Notes under the pieces: generated by a model
Database searches by the model: none
Seen by the model: the letters and a program-made list of their open reading frames with translations, nothing else
Told to the model about the DNA's origin: nothing
Assembly (NCBI RefSeq): GCF_900116415.1
Contig: NZ_FPAP01000002.1
Location: forward strand, 620,001 to 684,000
Direction: 5' to 3'
Source of the DNA: Chryseobacterium formosense
GTDB lineage: Bacteria > Bacteroidota > Bacteroidia > Flavobacteriales > Weeksellaceae
Length of the DNA: 64,000 nt
Translations under genes and position numbers: made by a program
Part shown: in pieces, positions 37,131 through 45,185 of the stretch
How positions within the stretch are numbered: position 1 is the first letter of the stretch
Layout of the letters: every line of letters begins with the position of its first letter

Positions 37131-37589
37131 TTACTTGTCTTTTATGGGCTTAATATGATTACAGTAAACAATATCTCCGTCTTTAGGATTGAAACTTTTT
37201 ATAAGCCCCATTGCTGTTTTACCATTAAACTGATAATTCCATTTATTTGAAGGGTTTTCCAAATCAATAACTTTTAGCTTTTCTAATGAACGTATCTCAT
37301 ACCCGATACTAGACATTTGTTGCTCGTGTGTATTTGGGTAATATCCGACAAATAAATATTTCTTTTTATAAACCATAAAATGCAAAATGTCATTATTTGT
37401 ATTTTCAATCAGATTGGTTTTATCTTTCATGAAGAATGTTTTAAAATCAGTTCTATATTTTATGCTTTTTATCTTAAAAATTACATTTTCTCCTGATTCA
37501 TCTGTTCTGAAGAAAGTTTGTATGCCCTGTAATTGAGCGTTTATTAAATTACATATCATTAAAAGAATGAATAAAATTTTAATTTTCAT
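37131..37589 (-). CDS. Immunity protein of Rhs cassette 5, secreted
   Basis: The start at 37589 gives MKIKILFILLMICNLINAQL, a Sec signal cut before Q. It begins 7 bases after the toxin stop (37597); a further in-frame start inside the toxin gene is less likely. The mature part of about 135 residues has no recognised family. It is the likely cognate immunity protein of a cysteine-peptidase-like toxin. Confidence 0.6.
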   Translation of the reverse strand: MKIKILFILLMICNLINAQLQGIQTFFRTDESGENVIFKIKSIKYRTDFKTFFMKDKTNLIENTNNDILHFMVYKKKYLFVGYYPNTHEQQMSSIGYEIRSLEKLKVIDLENPSNKWNYQFNGKTAMGLIKSFNPKDGDIVYCNHIKPIKDK

Positions 37590-37596
37590 AATAGTA

Positions 37597-38721
37597 TTAT
37601 TTTTTAGTGTAATTAGGACTACCGCTACCAATAGGTGTAGGATTTCCATAACCGTTGTCTCCTGTAATATGTCTTTCAGGAGTAACTACCCATTTTCCAC
37701 TTGCACCTGCTCCATTTTTACTAAACACATAAACAGTTCCAGCACCATTATTTAGCAGGTAAGTTGCATAGTGAGAAGTTCCTCCTGCTTTATTTCCGCT
37801 ATCGACAATATTATAACCATAATCATTAAACTCTTTGCTTAATCTTTTATTGCCATCAGAATAGGCATATCGTCTTAGATCTCCGAAGGACGGATTATTA
37901 GTTTGCTTAAATTCATCTTGTAAAATTTCATCTGCTCTATTTGGATCTGGAATCGTCCCTGTATTCTTACCATCAACATTAAAATCTACACTCCCTCTTC
38001 TTCCCATTGAAACAGAAGTTCCCCAACAGTTAGAATCAAATGCTTTACGTTGGTCGTTTATATATTTGTTTATTGTTCCAATCATTTTATCAGCACTTGC
38101 TATTCCTAATTTGTCCAAACTAGAACCTTCTTTTATCTCAACTCCTTCAAGACCTTTTTGAAGCTGTTCTAGGTCTAATCCAGTTTGTTCAGCTAAAGTA
38201 TTTATATTATCTCCTTCTTGGGCAACAAAAGCAAGGTAGTTTTCAAACTTTCCTGTACCCTGTCCTTTTTTCATTATCTCCCTTTGCTTTATTTCTAATT
38301 CCCAAAGTCCGTCAGGATCAATAAATCTTAATGGATTGTCATATGCATATCTATATGGTGACCATCTTCTGTCTCTCTCTGCCAATGGATCCATTTGTAA
38401 CCACCGTCCGATATCGGGCATATATTGACGCCATCCATAGTCGTAAAAACCAGTTTCTTGTAACTCCTTACCGTTGTACTTATACTTATAAGCATTCGAG
38501 CTATTTGCCTGTGCATTATGATCAAACAGCATCCCGAAAGGATAATAATTGTTATTAGCAACTATTTCTCCCGGAATAAAATATTCAATACAATTTCCAT
38601 CCGAGCATTCCATAATTCTCTGATCACGGCTTCTTATGTTTCCGTCACGGTCAGAATCTGCATAGCTTAGTCTTATATTTCCTAAATGATCTACATAATT
38701 GTACACATACAGATTCAGCAA
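37597..38721 (-). CDS. Rhs tip, cassette 5, LysM and cysteine-peptidase-like toxin
   Basis: The retained core begins at LNLYVYNYVDHLGNIRLSYA and uses a different anchor variant ([30 protein letters not shown]). A LysM-like segment follows (FVAQEGDNINTLAEQTGLDL). The toxin then has a Cys in SNCWGTSVSMG (Cys232) and a His in GTSHYATYLL (His317), the order seen in papain/NlpC-like peptidases. LysM would suit a peptidoglycan-binding toxin. The first codon is TTG at 38721; homology to the core begins a few codons earlier (EGYYDAL), directly after the stop of the previous immunity gene. Confidence 0.65.
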   Translation of the reverse strand: MLNLYVYNYVDHLGNIRLSYADSDRDGNIRSRDQRIMECSDGNCIEYFIPGEIVANNNYYPFGMLFDHNAQANSSNAYKYKYNGKELQETGFYDYGWRQYMPDIGRWLQMDPLAERDRRWSPYRYAYDNPLRFIDPDGLWELEIKQREIMKKGQGTGKFENYLAFVAQEGDNINTLAEQTGLDLEQLQKGLEGVEIKEGSSLDKLGIASADKMIGTINKYINDQRKAFDSNCWGTSVSMGRRGSVDFNVDGKNTGTIPDPNRADEILQDEFKQTNNPSFGDLRRYAYSDGNKRLSKEFNDYGYNIVDSGNKAGGTSHYATYLLNNGAGTVYVFSKNGAGASGKWVVTPERHITGDNGYGNPTPIGSGSPNYTKK

Positions 38722-38746
38722 AGCATCATAATATCCTTCAGTGATT

Positions 38747-39190
38747 CTATTTAACTATCTCACCATTTCGTTTAAACCTTATTTGAAATCCGTGGTCTCG
38801 AATACTTATAACTCTCTTGAAACCTTTGTCCGTTCCAAGCTTTTTAATAACATTCTCACCTTTTTCCGGATAAGAAAATATATGATCAATAGATAAATAA
38901 AGAGGTATTATTAATTGTTTTTCTAAAAAAACAGATCTATTGCTATGCTTCAACCAAAATTTTTCTGATTCATTGTAATCTGTTTTTAAGTATATTACAA
39001 AAGTATCCTCGTTCTCTTTGTCTAAAACAAAAAAGATGTTTTTTTTCTTTTCCTCCGTTTTTTGAACTTCTTTATAGAGAATTTCTTTTACAGAAGCTGG
39101 TAAAAAATAGATTATATCTGAAGGATTTTTTTGTGCTTTACAATTGCTCACAAAGAAGCTTAGTACTAATATTAATATAATTTTTTTCAT
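38747..39190 (-). CDS. Immunity lipoprotein of Rhs cassette 4
   Basis: The 147-residue protein starts MKKIILILVLSFFVSNCKAQ, with a cysteine well placed for a lipobox (VSNC). It starts 2 bases after the toxin stop (39193). The mature part is charged, with no recognised family. It is the presumed partner of the JAMM-like toxin upstream. Confidence 0.6.
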   Translation of the reverse strand: MKKIILILVLSFFVSNCKAQKNPSDIIYFLPASVKEILYKEVQKTEEKKKNIFFVLDKENEDTFVIYLKTDYNESEKFWLKHSNRSVFLEKQLIIPLYLSIDHIFSYPEKGENVIKKLGTDKGFKRVISIRDHGFQIRFKRNGEIVK

Positions 39191-39192
39191 TA

Positions 39193-40254
39193 TTATCTTT
39201 TTTGTTTATCAATATATATTCTTAAAGCATCTTGTCCAATAGTATTATTGTTTGTTGTTCCTGCATTTTGTTTTGTTCCGTTTGGCATAACTCTTTGAAT
39301 AGCATTTCCATTTTTCTGTACTCCCATATAAGAATCAACTGCGTGTATAGGGATATTAAAATCACTAGATGTCTGTTTATCATACAATGATGTTCCCGGT
39401 CCATTTGTTTTACCTGGTTCATCAACAACATCATGTGTATGTATTTGTGTTAAAGCAATAAGATTAGTTCCAAAAAATGTTTCTTTTATAATATTTCCTG
39501 CATTGTCAGAAAACGGCTCTGTTGAAAATTTCGTGTTACCTTTTATCCCATCTTCTCCTCTTATAGAGGTTACTTGAGCTGTTGGAATATCTCCGCGTGT
39601 AACTTCTAAACCTACCAAAACTTGTCTTTCTTTACTTTGATCAGCAATGGTTTCATTATTAGCATTGTTGATGTCAGAATTTATTTGATTATTATTGACT
39701 GTAACTACAGAACTGCTTGATTGTAAAGCTTGTGTTGCAATAGCCGACAAAGATCCTCCATTATCAGAGCTTATCGTATTCCAGTCAGTTCTGTTTATTA
39801 CTCTAACATTTTTAGTTGCAGCACCATCACTCCCTAAATATCTCCCATTAACATCTAAATAATCATCCGGAGGTGTAGCAAACATCCCATCCGGATCAAT
39901 AAATCTAATCGGATTGTCCCAAGCGTAATTATAAGGACTAAATCTTCTCATCTTTTCGGTAAGCGGATCAATAGACAGCCATCTACCAATATCCGGCATA
40001 TAAAATCTTGCGCCATAGTCATACATTCCCGTTTCTTGCAATTCTTTGCCATTATATTTCATTTTATAAGCATTCGAGCTATTTGCCTGATTATTATGAT
40101 CAAACAACATCCCGAAAGGATAATAGTTGTTATTGGATACAATCTCTCCCGGAATAAAATATTCAATACAATTTCCATCGGAACATTCTCTGATTCTCTG
40201 ATCACGACTTCTTATGTTCCCGTCATGATCTGAATCTGCATAGCTTATTATCAT
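39193..40254 (-). CDS. Rhs tip, cassette 4, JAMM/DUF4329-like toxin
   Basis: The retained core starts at SYADSDHDGNIRSRDQRIRE, preceded by two unrelated residues, so the breakpoint is sharp. After [20 protein letters not shown] and RFIDPDGMF comes a toxin of about 245 residues. Near its end it has QIHTHDV (His272, His274) and then KQTSSDFNIPIHAVDSYMG (Ser296 or 297, Asp298). HxH followed by SxD is the pattern of JAB-like DUF4329 domains found at Rhs C-termini. The family's catalytic Glu cannot be assigned with certainty. Confidence 0.65.
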   Translation of the reverse strand: MIISYADSDHDGNIRSRDQRIRECSDGNCIEYFIPGEIVSNNNYYPFGMLFDHNNQANSSNAYKMKYNGKELQETGMYDYGARFYMPDIGRWLSIDPLTEKMRRFSPYNYAWDNPIRFIDPDGMFATPPDDYLDVNGRYLGSDGAATKNVRVINRTDWNTISSDNGGSLSAIATQALQSSSSVVTVNNNQINSDINNANNETIADQSKERQVLVGLEVTRGDIPTAQVTSIRGEDGIKGNTKFSTEPFSDNAGNIIKETFFGTNLIALTQIHTHDVVDEPGKTNGPGTSLYDKQTSSDFNIPIHAVDSYMGVQKNGNAIQRVMPNGTKQNAGTTNNNTIGQDALRIYIDKQKR

Positions 40255-40311
40255 ATATTATTACATAATAGAAACGTTTGGAAGCAGCAGTAAATATATC
40301 TCTCCTAAATA

Positions 40312-40827
40312 TCATTCGCATTTTGGAAATAGAATCATTCTATATGTAGTATCATTCCTTAGATATGTTTTTGAATTCTCTGCATCAACAATACTTTCAT
40401 TATAGAAATGTGTTTTAGTGAAACCTAAATAAAATGATTTTAAATATTTGGAAAGTTTAATTACATGGATATTATTAATATCAATATAATCCGTTTTTAT
40501 ACAACAATCACATTCTATTTTTTTTATATTAGCCTCTGTCCATACATTCGTAAAATATTTAATTCCCATACTATCATCAAAATATAGAAAAGCTTTTTCT
40601 TCTCTTAATAATTTTTTTAAGTTGTTTGATTCTTTAAAATTTTTTTCACTCACTATAAATTGACCTCTAAAGCCTTTAACAGATATTAGTAAGGGGTTTT
40701 CAATTGATAAAATTTCTGTTGTGAGATAGAAGCCTTTAGTATTTTGAGAAAACAGGAGTGAGGCTACACAGACAAATAGAAATATTAAAATATTTCTATT
40801 AAGGTTGAGCCAATTTGACTGTTCCAT
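40312..40827 (-). CDS. Immunity protein of Rhs cassette 3, secreted
   Basis: ATG 40827 gives [20 protein letters not shown] and a Sec-type signal ending LLFSQ. The frame stays open to another ATG at 40854. Either start overlaps the end of the metzincin toxin gene (40799), by 29 or 56 bases. The mature part contains a Cys pair (ECDCC) and no known domain. Export fits protection from a protease in the envelope. Confidence 0.55.
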   Translation of the reverse strand: MEQSNWLNLNRNILIFLFVCVASLLFSQNTKGFYLTTEILSIENPLLISVKGFRGQFIVSEKNFKESNNLKKLLREEKAFLYFDDSMGIKYFTNVWTEANIKKIECDCCIKTDYIDINNIHVIKLSKYLKSFYLGFTKTHFYNESIVDAENSKTYLRNDTTYRMILFPKCE

Positions 40828-41608
40828 TTCTAAACTTTTTGTAGTCTTTATCATTTTTTAAGTTATCATTAATTAAATGTATTGTTGCTTGACCTAAAGA
40901 GCCCATTGAAGCTTTTGCTTTATTAGGTTCGCTTTGAGTACTCTTAATAGTACCCATTATATTTGTAATGGCTTCCATTGGTAAGCTAGAATTTCTTCCT
41001 TCACTATTTGAAGAAGGTGCTAAAAAACCGTTTGAAGTATGAGTAGATCCTAAAGTATGACCGATTTCATGTGGACCTGTTTCCTCGTTTTCTGCGTGCG
41101 ATCTTTTTATAACGACAACGTCTCTATATGCGCTACCATTGTCATTAGGATCTGCTACTTTTTCATCACTTAAAAGTCTATAAGAATTTGCCTCTCCGGT
41201 TGTATCATTGTTAACTATATTATTTAATGCAACAATTCTATCTTCACCATCTTTTACATCAACAACACTAGTCGTTAATTCAAAATTGATTTTTAATGAA
41301 ATTGATCTTCCATCAGAAGTCTCATACTCATATTTGTATTTATTAGAAGCTTCATTCCATTTATTTACTGCAAGATTTGCTGAATTTAAACCATCTTTAG
41401 TAGTATAATAATGTGCCTTAATTGTTACTGTACCTGCTTTAAAATCAAAGTACATCCCAAAATCTCTACCATCATAATCAACAAACATGATGGGATTATT
41501 TCCTGCATAAGTATAAGGAGACATTCTTGTATACTTCTCCGCCAACGGATCTATTACACCCCATCTTCCGATATCGGGCATGTAAAATCTTGCTCCATAA
41601 TCATACAT
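40799..41608 (-). CDS. Rhs tip, cassette 3, metzincin-type protease toxin
   Basis: The anchor leads to [12 protein letters not shown] (DPDG changed to DYDG). The toxin of about 220 residues has the full metzincin zinc site [11 protein letters not shown] (His180, Glu181, His184, His190) and a likely Met-turn in NIMGT (Met218). This is the clearest catalytic assignment of the array: a zinc endopeptidase. The anchor just upstream has lost one T near 41626 (GGAGTTCTTACC against GGAGTTCTTTACC in other tips), so [12 protein letters not shown] is out of frame with the toxin. Translation would have to start at the internal ATG. Confidence 0.75.
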   Translation of the reverse strand: MYDYGARFYMPDIGRWGVIDPLAEKYTRMSPYTYAGNNPIMFVDYDGRDFGMYFDFKAGTVTIKAHYYTTKDGLNSANLAVNKWNEASNKYKYEYETSDGRSISLKINFELTTSVVDVKDGEDRIVALNNIVNNDTTGEANSYRLLSDEKVADPNDNGSAYRDVVVIKRSHAENEETGPHEIGHTLGSTHTSNGFLAPSSNSEGRNSSLPMEAITNIMGTIKSTQSEPNKAKASMGSLGQATIHLINDNLKNDKDYKKFRNGTVKLAQP

Positions 41609-41660
41609 ACCCGTCTCTTGGAGTTCTTACCGTTGTACTTATAATTGTAATATTTAATTA

Positions 41661-42164
41661 TCACTTATTAATGCTATTTGGTGGTAATGCTCCAATTACT
41701 TTAAGTAAATAAACATGAATTTTTTTGTCATAAGGTAAAATATCAACTAATGTTGTTATGTTAATTTCTGTTATTAAATTTTTATCTTTTGAAATTAATG
41801 CGAGACAAACGAATGAACCTTCAAAATTGGCATTTTTATCATTATAAAATAATGAATTAGAATCTATATATCCCTTTTCATAATTACTATAATCAAATAT
41901 TTTTTTATCGCTTTTCAAAAAGCTAACTTCGTTTAAAAAAAAGCCTGAAGATTCTAATGCATAGACTAGCTTTGTATATTTCTTTTTATTTTCTTTAATT
42001 ATTACAAAAATTTTCTTCTCACTTAATTGAATTAAAAAAAAATCTTTACCATTAGTTATTTGAGTTAATTCGTTATTAATTCTTACAAAATTTTGATTTT
42101 TAAAATTTTGACCAAAAATATTATTAGATATTATGATAAATAAATAAACAACTATATATCTCAT
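41661..42164 (-). CDS. Immunity protein of Rhs cassette 2, secreted
   Basis: The 167-residue protein has a Sec signal (MRYIVVYLFIIISNNIFGQN) and a Lys/Ile-rich mature part without recognised domains. It starts 5 bases after the toxin stop at 42170. It is the presumed immunity protein for a zincin-like toxin. Confidence 0.6.
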   Translation of the reverse strand: MRYIVVYLFIIISNNIFGQNFKNQNFVRINNELTQITNGKDFFLIQLSEKKIFVIIKENKKKYTKLVYALESSGFFLNEVSFLKSDKKIFDYSNYEKGYIDSNSLFYNDKNANFEGSFVCLALISKDKNLITEINITTLVDILPYDKKIHVYLLKVIGALPPNSINK

Positions 42165-42169
42165 AAGTT

Positions 42170-42976
42170 TTAAAGTTTAATTGGATTACCTGTGTTATTT
42201 TGAACCTTATGCCCTCCAGCATGTCTAGGATTTGTACCATCTCTCATTGTTTGTATCTTGAGTATTTTTCTTGTCAAGTTTTCTACTCTAATAGCATTAT
42301 CATGATTTGAATTTCCAGTTAACCCTTTAGCATGAGCGGTTCCATGTCCAAGTATTTCGTGAAAAGATGTAAGGCTTCTTTTTTCTTCAAGATGATTTCC
42401 ATTTCTATGAATAAAATTGTGACTACCATTATCAGTTGATTTTGATAGACCTTCACCTCCTAATGCCATAATATGTGTGCCTTTAATTTCACCATCAGGT
42501 CTAATACCATATTTTTTCTCCGCATCATTTTTAATTAGTTCCTGTCCTTCATTAGAAATATTTGAGTTTTCACTATCAAAATATTCAACTACAAAGTCTC
42601 TATCAGAATTAATTGCTCCAACAAGAATTTCAGTTAGTAGTTTATCATCACCTGTTAAATCTTTTGTAGCTTCTTTAAATTTATCTGAATTTATTATATC
42701 GAATTTTTTTTTATTATTATTATTTCCTCTTGTAATTAACGATCTAAAAGCATCAAATTTAGAGTCTGCAAAAACTTGATTAATATCTTCATGAAAACTT
42801 TTGGCTGATTCTTCATTAACTCCTTTAATTTCCATACCGTCGGGGTCAATAAATAGTAATGGGTTATTTATTACATAAACATAACCTGAATTGTCGAAAT
42901 ATTTCTCCGCCAGCGGATCCACCACACCCCATCTTCCTATATCCGGCATATAGAATCTTGCTCCATAGTCATACAT
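42170..42976 (-). CDS. Rhs tip, cassette 2, zincin-like toxin
   Basis: The anchor [20 protein letters not shown] leads to [12 protein letters not shown]. The toxin of about 220 residues has [13 protein letters not shown] (His206, Glu207, His211, His215) and RVENL (Glu232). HE followed by H at one residue more than HExxH, then a distant Glu, looks like the group shared with cassette 8 (HGIGHLRAG, EIENL). The core upstream of the first ATG is in frame ([20 protein letters not shown]) but has no start before a stop. Confidence 0.65.
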   Translation of the reverse strand: MYDYGARFYMPDIGRWGVVDPLAEKYFDNSGYVYVINNPLLFIDPDGMEIKGVNEESAKSFHEDINQVFADSKFDAFRSLITRGNNNNKKKFDIINSDKFKEATKDLTGDDKLLTEILVGAINSDRDFVVEYFDSENSNISNEGQELIKNDAEKKYGIRPDGEIKGTHIMALGGEGLSKSTDNGSHNFIHRNGNHLEEKRSLTSFHEILGHGTAHAKGLTGNSNHDNAIRVENLTRKILKIQTMRDGTNPRHAGGHKVQNNTGNPIKL

Positions 42977-43050
42977 ACCTGTCTCTTGGAGTTCTTTGCC
43001 GTTGTACTTATACTGGTATGCATTCAGTGTTGCGTAGCTGTGAACGAATT

Positions 43051-43070
43051 ACCCGATTTATAAATCGGGT
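43051..43070. repeat. Perfect 20-bp palindrome at the end of cassette 1
   Basis: ACCCGATTTATAAATCGGGT is fully self-complementary. The stop codon of the cassette 1 immunity gene lies inside it. It sits where other cassettes carry their linker hairpin, but the sequence is different. The T-run is on the wrong side for a minus-strand terminator. Confidence 0.6.
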
Positions 43071-43546
43071 AAAAAAATCATATTTTGCTGATAAAATCTC
43101 TCTTTATAATTTTTACTAGCATAATTAATAGCAGATAAAATATCTATTGGGAGTTCTTTTATTTTATAGATATTTAAAAATGGCTCATTGTGATTATTAT
43201 ATAATAGATAAAAATCTTCTTTGGGTTTTATTATTTTTATAAAATCTAAGAAAATAATAGGGTGAGTGTTAAAATTTTCTAAACTGTTTTCAGTTAAAAG
43301 TTCTTTTAATGAAAATTCTCCTTTAATCCCAAAATATTTCTGTGGAATTTCTTTATTTTTTGTTATCCAAAATACTATTTGGTCTTTACTATTGTTTTTA
43401 ATTTTAATTCTTTTATAGTTAAAATTTTCCCCTGATACATTATATTTTAAAGTATCTTTTTTTATTTCAACATCTTTTTTTTGTGAACTGATATAGAGTA
43501 CATTAAAAAAAAATGTCAAAAAAAATATTTTATATTTCATTCTCAT
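43058..43546 (-). CDS. Immunity protein of Rhs cassette 1, secreted
   Basis: The 162-residue protein starts MRMKYKIFFLTFFFNVLYIS with a Sec signal. Its ATG overlaps the toxin stop (ATGA), which gives tight translational coupling. The mature part has a beta-rich segment (NYKRIKIKNNSKDQIVFWIT). No family was recognised. It is the presumed immunity partner of the HELIGGH toxin. Confidence 0.6.
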   Translation of the reverse strand: MRMKYKIFFLTFFFNVLYISSQKKDVEIKKDTLKYNVSGENFNYKRIKIKNNSKDQIVFWITKNKEIPQKYFGIKGEFSLKELLTENSLENFNTHPIIFLDFIKIIKPKEDFYLLYNNHNEPFLNIYKIKELPIDILSAINYASKNYKERFYQQNMIFLPDL

Positions 43547-44733
43547 TTCATGTTATTTATTGTTTCATCTATTGATTTAGTAATTGATTCCTTTAATTTA
43601 GTATTTCCTTCTATCCTTATTAGCGTATCTCCTTCCCATTTACTTCCTTTTACTTGATGTACCCAAGTTTCTCCTCTAATGTAAAATAAAGCATGTCCTC
43701 CTATTAATTCATGAGATGCATTTTGAGCTTGTCCTTCTTCGCTTAAATTACCATTAGTATATACTTGTAAATTATTATTTGTAGATGTTTTGACTTTCTC
43801 CGACGTTCTCTTATCATTCGATGGTGCCAAGGTTGTTCCCATTACATCAGCACTTTCTCCTGTTCTTATATGCATACCTTTATCAGGGGTTCCATATCGT
43901 ATTTCGGAAGCATCATCTTTGATAAAGTTTCCGTTTTTATCATAATAACTAACGCTATTACCAACAGTATATTCAATAGTTGTTGTAGAATTGACTAACT
44001 CTGATAAATTTGAATAGTTACCACTGGTACTTTTATGAGAGTTTAATACTTCTCTATCAATATTTCCATCTTTATCAAGTGTTACAAATTGTCTGTCTTC
44101 TTTAGGCAAAGTATTTTGAATAGCTTTCAAAGACGCTTCATTAGTTGGCTTCACTGTTTCTACACCTCTTCCATCTGGGTCAATAAATCTAATAGGATTA
44201 TTCATTACATAATTGTATGGCGACCATCTGCGATATTTCTCCGCTAATGGATCTACAACACCCCATCTTCCAATATCGGGCATATAAAATCTTGCTCCAT
44301 AATCATACATCCCTGTCTCCTGGAGTTCTTTACCGTTGTACTTGTATTTATAAGCATTCGAGCTATAAACCTGATTATTATGATCAAACAGCATCCCAAA
44401 AGGATAGTAAGAATTATTAGCAACAATCTCTCCCGGAATAAAATACTCAATACAATTTCCATCGGAGCATTCCCTAATTCTCTGATCACGGCTTCTGATA
44501 CTTCCGTCACGGTCAGAATCTGCATAGCTCAGTCTTATATTTCCCAAATGATCAACATAATTGTACACATACAAATTCAGCAAAGCATCATAATAACCTT
44601 CCGAGGTCGGAAGAAATCTTAACTTCATTGCTGCAACAGATGTCGATCCCGATTCGTCTTCCCAAGGCTGAGTATATTTATACTGAAAACCATCCAGATA
44701 ATGAGTTTCTACAGTTCCAAAGAGCTTCTTCAT
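43543..44733 (-). CDS. Rhs tip, cassette 1, long core with HE-type peptidase-like toxin
   Basis: This tip keeps about 190 residues of core identical or nearly so to the main Rhs protein (KKLFGTVETHYLDGFQYKYT onward). It starts at ATG 44733, 10 bases after the previous immunity gene stops; the main gene has Ile (ATA) at this Met. After [12 protein letters not shown] the toxin of about 210 residues carries QNASHELIGGHALFYIRG (His341, Glu342, His347) and ends NNMK. The HE-x4-H spacing is not classic HExxH, so the peptidase call is tentative. The gene is a displaced but translatable alternative tip. Confidence 0.7.
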   Translation of the reverse strand: MKKLFGTVETHYLDGFQYKYTQPWEDESGSTSVAAMKLRFLPTSEGYYDALLNLYVYNYVDHLGNIRLSYADSDRDGSIRSRDQRIRECSDGNCIEYFIPGEIVANNSYYPFGMLFDHNNQVYSSNAYKYKYNGKELQETGMYDYGARFYMPDIGRWGVVDPLAEKYRRWSPYNYVMNNPIRFIDPDGRGVETVKPTNEASLKAIQNTLPKEDRQFVTLDKDGNIDREVLNSHKSTSGNYSNLSELVNSTTTIEYTVGNSVSYYDKNGNFIKDDASEIRYGTPDKGMHIRTGESADVMGTTLAPSNDKRTSEKVKTSTNNNLQVYTNGNLSEEGQAQNASHELIGGHALFYIRGETWVHQVKGSKWEGDTLIRIEGNTKLKESITKSIDETINNMK

Positions 44734-44743
44734 TTAGGATTGC

Positions 44744-45175
44744 TCAGTCATTTTGATAGCACACACCTCGAATATAAGGCGTAATATATATATTCCAGAT
44801 AATACCGGAATCTCTTTCGAAACGAACAGGTTCCCTTCCATATCTCATTACACCACCATAATCCAAATAATTTACTTTAGGGCGAATTCCTTTTAACTTA
44901 AGTGAATAAAATTTATTTTTTATAAGAGGTTCACAAGGTTTTAATATTTCTTTTTTAGTAGCAATTTTAAAAATTGAATCATTTTTCTTAACATAAAAGA
45001 TATTGTTATATTTGTATGTGGAGGTATCAATCCTGATTAATTGATATTGTGCTAGTGATATTGTGTCAAAATCTTTTTTTGTATGTATTTTCGGTTCTGT
45101 GTATGTGTATCTTTTCTTAAAGATAGAACAACTCACTACAAAAGATAAAAGTAGTATAGTAATTAAATATTTCAT
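44744..45175 (-). CDS. Immunity lipoprotein of the main Rhs protein
   Basis: The start at 45175 gives MKYLITILLLSFVVSCSIFK (lipobox VVSC), 10 bases after the rhs stop; an upstream in-frame start inside rhs is less likely. It is homologous to the cassette 10 immunity protein at 29574-29972 (YQLIRIDT, KIATKKEILKPC, end GVCYQN). The cognate toxins are also homologous, so the pairing is well supported. Confidence 0.75.
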   Translation of the reverse strand: MKYLITILLLSFVVSCSIFKKRYTYTEPKIHTKKDFDTISLAQYQLIRIDTSTYKYNNIFYVKKNDSIFKIATKKEILKPCEPLIKNKFYSLKLKGIRPKVNYLDYGGVMRYGREPVRFERDSGIIWNIYITPYIRGVCYQND

Positions 45176-45185
45176 AAATAGTTTT

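Noticed and set aside
43051..43070. Palindrome as a terminator of cassette 1
   Set aside because: On the minus strand the T-run comes before the hairpin, not after it, and the stop codon lies inside the stem.
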